DNA of 19,841 nt, taken from contig DOMW01000063.1 in NCBI GenBank assembly GCA_003510345.1, positions 1 through 19,841 on the forward strand, read 5' to 3'. The notes under the pieces were generated by a model that worked only from the letters and a program-made list of their open reading frames with translations, was not told the origin of the DNA and searched no databases. The position numbers and the translations under genes were made by a program. Origin of the DNA: Clostridiales bacterium. GTDB taxonomy: Bacteria; Bacillota; Clostridia; Christensenellales; Christensenellaceae. Of this stretch, positions 14,228-19,841 are shown in pieces (position 1 is the first letter of the stretch; each line of letters starts with the position of its first letter).

Positions 14228-15325
14228 ATGAAAAGCGCTGATTTTAAGTACGAGAGCCTGAAACAATGGATCATCGAAGGCATCCGGGCGGGTACGTTCA
14301 GGCACGGTGATAAATTGCCCTCCGAGAATTTTTTGTGCCGGAAATTTGGCATCAGCCGGCAAACGGTACGGCACGCGATGGCGGACTTAAGCGAGGGGGG
14401 CTTGATCAAAAAAGTGCGCGGCAGCGGCAGTTATGTGCAAAAGCAGCGTCCGATGGGGTCCTCCAAAACAGTGGGCATACTGGTGAGCCATGTGGACGAC
14501 TATCTGTTCGCGCAGATACTGAACGGCGTGGAAGAGGTTTTGACGTCGGACGGGTTTGGCATAGACCTTGGCATAAGCAACAACAGCATCGAGCTGGAAC
14601 GGAAGTTTTTGCAGCGCGTTCTCGATACGAATATGGTCGGGCTTATTGTGGAGGGCACGCGCTCTTCCCTTCCAAATCCCAACATAGAACTATATGAAGA
14701 AATGCGGCGGCGGGATATCTCCATCGTTTTTATCCATAATTACTATGAGAATTTTCCGTGCGCCAGCGTGCTGATGGACGATATAGCGATGTCCCGGGAA
14801 CTGACAGGCCTGCTGCTAAAAGCGGGGCACAAAAGGATCGCCGGGCTGTTCAAAGGCGACGATCTGCAAGGGCCGCGCCGGTATACCGGCTATGTGGAGG
14901 CGCTGCGGGATGCGGATATCCCCGTCCGGGAAGAGCTGGTGGGGTGGTTTTACTCCAATTATTACGACAACATCATGCTGGAAATGAACCTTGACCATGT
15001 GGTGATGAATCTGGCCGGGTATACGGCGATCGTCTGCTACAACGACTGGATCGCGGAGGAAGTATACAAGCTTTACCAACAGAACAACATAAAAATACCC
15101 GGCGATATCTCGCTGGTAAGCTTCGATGACATACCGCTCGCGCGATATATCGCAAACGGGATTACGTCCGGGCAGCATCCGCACAAGCTGCTCGGCATAG
15201 AAGCGGCGACACGGCTGCTTAAAATGCTGCGCGAAGGGATTGCGGCGGTGCCGCAGCAGCCCCGCCTCATGCCGTACAGCATATCCGTACGCGACTCGAT
15301 CAAGGATATTGGGGAAACGAGATGA
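14228..15325 (+). CDS. AraR-like GntR-family repressor with LacI-type effector domain
   Basis: This 365-residue regulator joins a GntR winged helix (about 6-70, with LPSENFLCRKFGISRQTVRH) to a periplasmic-binding-protein-like sugar domain (about 80-355). The second domain has GLIVEG near 138 and the LacI-family segment IPGDISLVSFDDIPLARY near 290. This arrangement is that of Bacillus AraR, the arabinose repressor, and related sugar regulators; the true effector may differ. It starts 9 bp after the aldo/keto reductase stop with no good ribosome site, so it probably depends on translational coupling. It ends the plus-strand run. Together with the SorC-type gene it suggests two signals are read, perhaps the free sugar and a phosphorylated intermediate; that is inference. 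Confidence 0.9.
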   Translation: MKSADFKYESLKQWIIEGIRAGTFRHGDKLPSENFLCRKFGISRQTVRHAMADLSEGGLIKKVRGSGSYVQKQRPMGSSKTVGILVSHVDDYLFAQILNGVEEVLTSDGFGIDLGISNNSIELERKFLQRVLDTNMVGLIVEGTRSSLPNPNIELYEEMRRRDISIVFIHNYYENFPCASVLMDDIAMSRELTGLLLKAGHKRIAGLFKGDDLQGPRRYTGYVEALRDADIPVREELVGWFYSNYYDNIMLEMNLDHVVMNLAGYTAIVCYNDWIAEEVYKLYQQNNIKIPGDISLVSFDDIPLARYIANGITSGQHPHKLLGIEAATRLLKMLREGIAAVPQQPRLMPYSISVRDSIKDIGETR

Positions 15326-15661
15326 ACAATAGTCCTGCCGGGTCGCGGAACAACCATCCTTTCCGGGCTGCTGATGTCGTGGGCTTATGCCGCTTTTCAG
15401 GGGAAGTGAAACGAGAAGGAAAGTAAGAGTGGCTACTGCGCATTAATTGCGCTGTTTCAATCACGGCAGTGTGCCATTTGATGCGCACTTACCCCGCCGG
15501 GCGTCTCTCCGCTTTCTCTATTTTCCTCGCTGCGCGCGGAAAAGGATGAACCCATCTACATAAGAAGTCTGTGCCGCCCGACGGTACAATACCTACGCGT
15601 CGCTCTTATGTCGCGAAAACAATAATACACGCAAAACTGCCTGCAATTTAATCAGTGTCGC
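15326..15661. other. Convergent spacer
   Basis: This stretch separates the end of the plus-strand regulator gene from the end of lemA on the minus strand. It holds copy 2 of the 50-bp repeat, most of copy C of the 21-bp motif, and a small palindrome GCGCATTAATTGCGC at 15438-15452. I looked for a hairpin plus T-run on both strands and saw none, although two operons must end here. No open frame is convincing. Confidence 0.6.
15534..15583. repeat. 50-bp dispersed repeat, copy 2
   Basis: This is the direct repeat of 7-56, with 43 of 50 positions identical and no gaps. Like copy 1 it lies in the 3' flank of a minus-strand operon, here downstream of lemA. It is followed 63 bp later by the 21-bp motif at 15647-15666. 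Confidence 0.75.
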
Positions 15662-15666
15662 CTAAA
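15647..15666 (+). repeat. 21-bp dispersed motif, copy C (one base shorter)
   Basis: It reads TTTAATCAGTG-TCG-CCTAAA, one base shorter than copies A and B. On the minus strand its TTTTAG supplies the last Phe codon and the TAG stop of lemA, the same arrangement as at the manA end. Confidence 0.65.
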
Positions 15667-16246
15667 ACCGCACCTTCACATTCTGCCGTTCTTCTTCCGC
15701 CGTCACTTCAAACATCGGCTGCTTTTCAAACCCAAACTTTCTGGCGATCAAGTTTGTGGGAACAGTCTGCAATTTTGTGTTAAACTGTTTGACGTTGGCG
15801 TTATAGAACTTGCGCGCGTTCACAAGGTCTGTCTCCGCCTGCGCAAGCTGCCGCTGCAAATCCATGAAATTCTGGTTTGCCTGCAAATTCGGGTAGGCCT
15901 CCGCCACCGCGAACAGGCTCCTTAGCGTACCCGAAAGCACCGACTCGTTTTGCAGCCGTTCCTCCGTTGTGGAAGAGCTTGCCACGCTGTTGCGCGCCTG
16001 CGTTACCTGCTCAAGCGTGGCGGATTCATGCGCCGCGTACCCCTTCACCGTCTCCACAAGGTTGGGGATCAGGTCAAACCGCTTTTTCAAGTACACATCG
16101 ATAGCCGCCCACGCTTCCTCGATGTTGTTCTTCATGCGGATGAAATTGTTGTATGCCGAGACATACCAAAGGATGATGATGACGATCACCGCCGCCGCAA
16201 CACCTAAAGCAATCCACAGCCCCGTCAGGTTTACCGCTGTACCCAT
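15662..16246 (-). CDS. lemA: LemA family membrane protein
   Basis: This 194-residue protein has one N-terminal membrane helix (about 8-30, ending in LWYVSAYNNF) and a long helical cytoplasmic or surface-exposed body. The segment NNIEEAWAAIDVYLKKRFDL is the LemA signature, followed by IPNLVETVKGYAAHE, and later segments ARNSV, FAVAEAYPNLQANQNF and ARKFYNANVKQFN are typical. The biochemical function of the family is not settled. AAGGAGCG lies 6 bases before the ATG. It is the last gene of the minus-strand run, 25 bp after the first cupin. Its TAG stop lies inside a dispersed 21-bp motif. LemA genes often stand beside a TPM-domain or HtpX-like gene; neither is present in this window. Confidence 0.93.
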   Translation of the reverse strand: MGTAVNLTGLWIALGVAAAVIVIIILWYVSAYNNFIRMKNNIEEAWAAIDVYLKKRFDLIPNLVETVKGYAAHESATLEQVTQARNSVASSSTTEERLQNESVLSGTLRSLFAVAEAYPNLQANQNFMDLQRQLAQAETDLVNARKFYNANVKQFNTKLQTVPTNLIARKFGFEKQPMFEVTAEEERQNVKVRF

Positions 16247-16271
16247 GTTACACGCTCCTTTTTTTACCGCG

Positions 16272-16613
16272 TCATCCTTTTATAATGATCGCGTCAAATA
16301 CAAACGGCATATCCGCCGTATTTACAAGGCCGTGCGTCTGCCCGTTATAGCAGATCAGCACATTGCCCTGCTCCACTTCCACGTCCGTGCCGTTGTCGTT
16401 ATAAAGGCCGATGCCCGATATCACATGGTAGATCTCCGCTTCCCCTTCATGCTTATGCACACCCACCGTCGCGCCCGGGTTCAGCGTGATCCTGCACATC
16501 ATATCCACATTCGGCGGGTTTTCCCCGTCCGCTGTCCAGTACTCCAGTTTGGCCGCGCCCACGCCGCCCGCCAGATCCTTGTCGTCCTTCGTTTCATAAG
16601 ATTTCCTTACCAT
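16272..16613 (-). CDS. Small single-domain cupin (paralogue 1)
   Basis: This 113-residue single-domain cupin is of unknown function. Motif 1 is Gly47-x5-His53-x-His55-x4-Glu60-x6-Gly67, and motif 2 has Gly83, Gly91, His94 and Asn98. The metal site His53/His55/Glu60/His94 is therefore complete. It is 38% identical (43 of 113, without gaps) to the next cupin upstream, and both end in a similar AIIIK/AVIIK strand, so the pair arose by tandem duplication. Such small cupins bind a metal and may be dioxygenases, isomerases or small-molecule sensors; none can be chosen here. It lies 15 bp after its paralogue and 25 bp before lemA. A GGAG lies about 10 bases before the ATG. Confidence 0.85.
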   Translation of the reverse strand: MVRKSYETKDDKDLAGGVGAAKLEYWTADGENPPNVDMMCRITLNPGATVGVHKHEGEAEIYHVISGIGLYNDNGTDVEVEQGNVLICYNGQTHGLVNTADMPFVFDAIIIKG

Positions 16614-16628
16614 GATCCTTTATCTCCT

Positions 16629-16970
16629 TTATGCTTTGATAATGACGGCGTTTAATACAAGGTCGCCGTTTCCAATGTTTTTAATACCGTGTTCCTCGCC
16701 GTCCGCACACACAAGCACCGCGCCCGGCCCCACCGTTTCCGGCTTGCCGTTGTCCAAATATTCCGCTTCGCCGGAAAGCACATGAAAAATCTCCGTCTCG
16801 TGCGCGTGGCCATGCACGCCGATCGACGCGCCCTTTGGCAGCACGAGGTTCGCGGCCAGCCGCAGGTTAGGGCATTTTTCATTCTCGTCCACCCAGTTGT
16901 TTATCGTGACGGTGCCGTCGCCGCCCCGCATGTTTTCCCGTTTTACGGGCACATAGCTTCTTCTGATCAT
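16629..16970 (-). CDS. Small single-domain cupin (paralogue 2)
   Basis: This 113-residue cupin has the same length and layout as its downstream neighbour. Motif 1 is GASIGVHGHAHETEIFHVLSG, with ligands His53, His55 and Glu60. Motif 2 is GAVLVCADGEEHGIKN, with His94. The surface and substrate-facing positions differ, for example Asp90-Gly91-Glu92-Glu93 in place of Asn-Gly-Gln-Thr, so the two may bind different ligands or form a heterodimer. It lies 27 bp after the homoserine dehydrogenase gene. No membrane or secretion signal is present. The function is unknown. Confidence 0.85.
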   Translation of the reverse strand: MIRRSYVPVKRENMRGGDGTVTINNWVDENEKCPNLRLAANLVLPKGASIGVHGHAHETEIFHVLSGEAEYLDNGKPETVGPGAVLVCADGEEHGIKNIGNGDLVLNAVIIKA

Positions 16971-16997
16971 TGCATTCCCTCCCTTGTCACGCTTCCT

Positions 16998-18266
16998 TCA
17001 TTTCTCCACACGGATCACACTGGGCGCGCCGAGTACTTCCGAAAGCCCCGCGATCTCTTCTATCGCCGCCCTGAGATCCTGCTCGTTCGCCTTGTGCGTC
17101 ACCAAAATAAGCGGCGCCGCGCTGCCCGACCCGGATTTTTGCAGAACACTTTCAATGCTCACGTTGTGCGCGCCAAACAGCCCCGCTATGCGCGCGAGCA
17201 CGCCCGGCTGGTCCAGCACGTCCACACGCACATAATATTCCGTCACCCAGTTGTCGTTTATGATCACCTGGTCCGCCTCGTACCGGTTGTCAAACGTCGC
17301 GTAGGGATGAACCTCCTGGTGCGCCGCGTACACCATGTCCGAAACAAGCGCGCTCGCCGTGGGGAAATCGCCCGCGCCCTTGCCATACCACATCATCTCG
17401 CCCACTGCGCTCCCCTCAATAAAGATGGCGTTGAACGACCCCTTAATGCTGGCAAGCGGGTGGTCTTTTTTGAGCATGGTCGGGTGTACGCGCGCCTCCA
17501 CCGAACCATCCGCCAATTTTTTGCCTATGGCAAGCAGCTTCACCACATAGCCAAGCTCACGCGCTATCCCGATATCCATACGCGTTACTTTTGTGATACC
17601 CTCAAGGTATATCTTATCCACAGGCACACGCCCGTGGAACGCCAGCGACGCGAGTATGGAAAGCTTGTAGCGCGCGTCCAGCCCCTCCACATCGCTCGCG
17701 GGGTTTGCCTCCGCGTAGCCCAGCTCCTGTGCTTCTTTCAGCACCACGTCAAACTCCTGCCCAAAGTCGTCCATTTTCGACAGTATATAATTTGTCGTGC
17801 CGTTCACAATGCCGTATATTTCCGTGACCGTATTCGCCTGCATGGAATCGGTAAGCGCACGCAATATGGGGATGCCACCGCCCACCGCCGCTTCAAAATA
17901 CAGCCCCGCGCCGCCCTGTTTTGCGGCCGCGTCAAGGTCGGGCCAGTTTTGGGAGATCATATCCTTGTTTGCCGAGACGACTGTCTTGCCCGCTTTAAGG
18001 CATTTTAACACAAACTCCTTGGCGGGCTCTATGCCGCCCATCACCTCGGCCACCATTGTGATCTCGCCGTCGCTTAAGATCTCATCGATATCCTTCGCCT
18101 TTACGCTTTCGGGCACATCCACCGAATACGCGAGCGCCAGCGTCTTTTTCACTACCAGCCGCACGCCGTCCTTGTGCTCTATATTTTTGCTTTCCCGCTG
18201 TATCAAACGGTAGATACCGCCGCCGACGGTACCCATCCCCAATATCGCGATTTTGATCTCTTTCAT
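16998..18266 (-). CDS. hom: Homoserine dehydrogenase with C-terminal ACT domain
   Basis: This 422-residue cytoplasmic enzyme reduces aspartate semialdehyde to homoserine, the branch point to threonine and methionine. The NAD(P)-binding motif GMGTVG is at 10-15. SANKD near 98-102, the catalytic-domain segments AAVGGGIPI, NGTTNYIL and DVEGLDARYKL, and a C-terminal ACT domain (about 344-418, starting YYVRVDVLDQPGVLARIA) all fit monofunctional Firmicutes enzymes. The ACT domain suggests feedback control by threonine. An ATG at 18290 would overlap coaX by 8 bases and has no ribosome site. I prefer the ATG at 18266, with AGGAG 9 bases upstream. No threonine synthase or homoserine kinase gene follows within the window; two cupins come next instead. 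Confidence 0.94.
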   Translation of the reverse strand: MKEIKIAILGMGTVGGGIYRLIQRESKNIEHKDGVRLVVKKTLALAYSVDVPESVKAKDIDEILSDGEITMVAEVMGGIEPAKEFVLKCLKAGKTVVSANKDMISQNWPDLDAAAKQGGAGLYFEAAVGGGIPILRALTDSMQANTVTEIYGIVNGTTNYILSKMDDFGQEFDVVLKEAQELGYAEANPASDVEGLDARYKLSILASLAFHGRVPVDKIYLEGITKVTRMDIGIARELGYVVKLLAIGKKLADGSVEARVHPTMLKKDHPLASIKGSFNAIFIEGSAVGEMMWYGKGAGDFPTASALVSDMVYAAHQEVHPYATFDNRYEADQVIINDNWVTEYYVRVDVLDQPGVLARIAGLFGAHNVSIESVLQKSGSGSAAPLILVTHKANEQDLRAAIEEIAGLSEVLGAPSVIRVEK

Positions 18267-18282
18267 AGCCATCTTCTCCTGC

Positions 18283-19047
18283 TCATACATTTTTTGCGTA
18301 TATCTTTTCCAGCCCCAGTAAAGTCAATGTGGGCACGATCTCGTCTATCACGTGCTTGCTTTCGCCCGCGATCAGCCCCGCGAAGCCACCGGTCGCAATG
18401 ACCTTTGCCTCCCCCAGCTCCTTCTTCATTTTCTCCACAAGATACTGTACCTGCCCGACATATCCATAGATAATGCCCGCCTGCATACCCGAAACCGTGC
18501 TTTTGCCTATGACAGACCTGGGCTTCACAAGCTCGATGCGCGGCAGCTTAGCCGCGTTGCTGGTAAGCGCTTCCGCCGCGATACGCACGCCCGGGCAGAT
18601 CGCCCCGCCTATAAAATCACCATCCGCGGAGATAGCGCCAAAGCTGGTCGCCGTGCCGAAATCGATCGTGATGACCGGCCCGCCGAACAGTTCATACGCC
18701 GCCACGGCGTTTACGATCCTGTCCGCCCCCAGTTCCTTCGGGTTATCATATTTAATATTGATACCCGTTTTAATGCCCGGGCCAACAAACATCGGCCTTT
18801 GGTCAAAATACTGGCGCGCCATATGCTCGAGCGTGTAGTTGACGGACGGAATGACCGAGGATGCGATCATTCCGTTCACTACGCTGGGTGAAAGATGCAG
18901 GTAATTGAAAAACGCGTGCATATTTACACCATACTCGTCCGACGTTAGGTCTATATTCGTGGCAATGCGGAACGAATGCTTCAGCACACCCTCTTCAAAC
19001 AAGCCGCATTTTATGTTCGTATTGCCCACATCCATCGCGAATATCAT
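18283..19047 (-). CDS. coaX: Type III pantothenate kinase
   Basis: This 254-residue cytoplasmic kinase phosphorylates pantothenate, the first step of coenzyme A synthesis. The ASKHA-fold signatures are clear: DVGNTNIKCGLFE at 6-18 (phosphate loop), GADR at 107-110, and DFGTATSFGAI at 129-139 with the catalytic Asp129. The length is normal for the family. Type III enzymes are typically insensitive to CoA feedback and need a monovalent cation. Its ATG overlaps the stop of the upstream ECF S-component gene (ATGA), so the two are probably translationally coupled. It precedes homoserine dehydrogenase by 16 bp. AAGGAG lies about 11 bases before the start. Confidence 0.95.
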   Translation of the reverse strand: MIFAMDVGNTNIKCGLFEEGVLKHSFRIATNIDLTSDEYGVNMHAFFNYLHLSPSVVNGMIASSVIPSVNYTLEHMARQYFDQRPMFVGPGIKTGINIKYDNPKELGADRIVNAVAAYELFGGPVITIDFGTATSFGAISADGDFIGGAICPGVRIAAEALTSNAAKLPRIELVKPRSVIGKSTVSGMQAGIIYGYVGQVQYLVEKMKKELGEAKVIATGGFAGLIAGESKHVIDEIVPTLTLLGLEKIYAKNV

Positions 19048-19658
19048 ACCGCCGCCCTCTCCTTCGGCCGGTCCAGCGAAGGGATAGATTTCCTGAGCGC
19101 CATTACCACGAACGGGCAGACGATCAGCGCGATCACCGCTTCGGGTAGGCCGTTTGTGAGCGCCACACCCCAGATCAGCGCGTTTGCGCCGACGGCGTTC
19201 AGCGTATAGGCCGCTTGCAGCGCGTCAAAAACGAGCGCCCGCACCATGAGCAGGTAACCGAATGTGTTCACCAGCGAACCCACCGCGCTCGCCAAAAACA
19301 AACCGCCGCGCGGCATTTTTCCCTTAAGCGCCCGCTCCATCGCCCATGTCGCCACGGGGATCAACAGGCGCGGGATGACCAGGCAAAGTATATAGCCCGC
19401 CGGGTTTTCGGAAAGCGCGACCTGCGAAAGCGCGTCCGGCGCCATGAAAAGCTGCGCAATGCTGGTCAGTATAAACACCAGCGAAAGGCCCATGCCCATC
19501 TTAAGGCCCAGCACCAGCGTGCCGATGATCACGGGCAGGCACATAATCGTTATGACGGCAAACGGCAGCGGTATATACCCCACCGGCGTAAACCCGAAAA
19601 GCAGCATTAGGCCCATAAGAACCGCCATAAACACAATCGATCTCGTCTTCTTTTTCAT
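19044..19658 (-). CDS. ECF transporter S component, probably for pantothenate
   Basis: This 204-residue integral membrane protein has about six hydrophobic segments between short charged loops. It is the substrate-binding subunit of an energy-coupling factor importer; the shared EcfA/EcfT module is not in the window. The N-terminal FTPVGYIPLPFAVITIMCLP, with a following VIIGTLVLG, is typical of ECF S components for vitamins and recalls PanT-type proteins. Its stop overlaps the coaX start, and coaX phosphorylates pantothenate, which strongly suggests pantothenate uptake followed by trapping. The substrate is still an inference; other vitamins or precursors cannot be excluded. GGAGG lies 5 bases before the ATG. 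It is the first gene of the six-gene minus-strand run. Confidence 0.85.
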   Translation of the reverse strand: MKKKTRSIVFMAVLMGLMLLFGFTPVGYIPLPFAVITIMCLPVIIGTLVLGLKMGMGLSLVFILTSIAQLFMAPDALSQVALSENPAGYILCLVIPRLLIPVATWAMERALKGKMPRGGLFLASAVGSLVNTFGYLLMVRALVFDALQAAYTLNAVGANALIWGVALTNGLPEAVIALIVCPFVVMALRKSIPSLDRPKERAAV

Positions 19659-19717
19659 TGTAACCTCCGCTCGAGTTCCCGCTTTTCCGGGATACCCGTC
19701 TTTGAAAAACTATACGA

Positions 19718-19747
19718 TCTATATGCGCCGTGCGGTTTGCCAGGTAA
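19718..19747 (-). promoter_or_regulatory. Possible promoter of the ECF-coaX-hom operon
   Basis: On the minus strand TTACCT (19742-19747) and TATAGA (19718-19723) are 18 bp apart, with a second AT-rich TATAGT just downstream. The boxes are only fair matches. The -35 would lie inside the 21-bp dispersed motif at 19742-19759, so that element may have contributed promoter sequence. Confidence 0.3.
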
Positions 19748-19759
19748 GCGCTGATTAAC
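19742..19759 (-). repeat. 21-bp dispersed motif, copy D (inverted, partial)
   Basis: Read on the minus strand this is GTTAATCAGCGCTTACCT, matching the first 18 bases of copy B (10462-10482) with two differences. It is the only one of the four copies in inverted orientation, and it lies upstream rather than downstream of the nearest gene. Confidence 0.55.
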
Positions 19760-19841
19760 TCGTGGTCAGATTGGCGAGACTATTTTTTCAAGATTGGCGT
19801 TTTCAGGTTCCATTGCTAGCAGCGCTATCAGTGGGTTCTGA

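Noticed and set aside
7473..15325. A propanediol-utilisation microcompartment locus
   Set aside because: No shell protein, CoA-acylating aldehyde dehydrogenase or encapsulation-peptide extension is visible.
16689..18008. A 439-residue open frame on the plus strand opposite homoserine dehydrogenase and a cupin
   Set aside because: It is rich in His, Arg and Val and runs antisense to two clear genes. High GC with biased third positions readily produces such shadow frames.

Overview
The window looks like chromosomal DNA from a strictly anaerobic, Gram-positive-type Clostridia relative of fairly high GC. The reasons are the oxygen-sensitive glycyl radical enzyme with its activase, an ECF-transporter S component beside a type III pantothenate kinase, a LemA protein, an AraR-type GntR regulator, and GGAGG-like ribosome sites throughout. 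No taxon can be named from this sequence alone. Seventeen protein genes are supported. I saw no rRNA or tRNA gene, CRISPR array, transposase or phage gene.

Layout. (1) 78-6461, minus strand: a five-gene run for GDP-mannose supply and glycan assembly: a GT4 glycosyltransferase, mannose-1-phosphate guanylyltransferase, a second GT4 enzyme with a coiled-coil N-terminus, mannose-6-phosphate isomerase and a phosphohexomutase. A good promoter lies at 6545-6574, with a perfect inverted repeat at the expected start of transcription. (2) 6504-7472: about 1 kb without a convincing gene, packed with short intergenic repeats and hairpins. (3) 7473-15325: an accessory catabolic cluster. The glycyl radical enzyme gene points left. 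Its activase, a class II aldolase/epimerase-family protein, a SorC-type regulator, an aldo/keto reductase and an AraR-like GntR regulator point right. The 580-bp divergent control region has a promoter for each side and a matched pair of 12-bp palindromes. (4) 15326-15661: a convergent spacer with dispersed repeats only. (5) 15662-19658, minus strand: a tightly packed housekeeping run of ECF S component (probably pantothenate), coaX, homoserine dehydrogenase, two tandem paralogous cupins and lemA.

How the genes may work together. In region 1, fructose-6-phosphate would go to mannose-6-phosphate (ManA), mannose-1-phosphate (phosphohexomutase) and GDP-mannose (ManC), for use by the two glycosyltransferases. 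In region 3, the radical enzyme has the single-Cys active site of the dehydratase/lyase branch, not pyruvate formate-lyase. Its residues after the thiyl Cys resemble the E. coli YbiW/PflD group more than glycerol dehydratase. With the aldolase and aldo/keto reductase it suggests radical C-O cleavage of a sugar- or polyol-derived substrate, aldol cleavage to a triose phosphate plus a small carbonyl, and reduction of that carbonyl. The substrate is not known. This cluster is the best candidate for new biology here.

The window is also rich in dispersed non-coding repeats. These are a 21-bp motif (four copies, two supplying stop codons), a 50-bp direct repeat bracketing 15.5 kb, three 21-nt hairpins, and a 100-175 bp inverted pair flanking the radical enzyme gene, one copy of which carries an inserted 62-bp hairpin. 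No clear rho-independent terminator was found.
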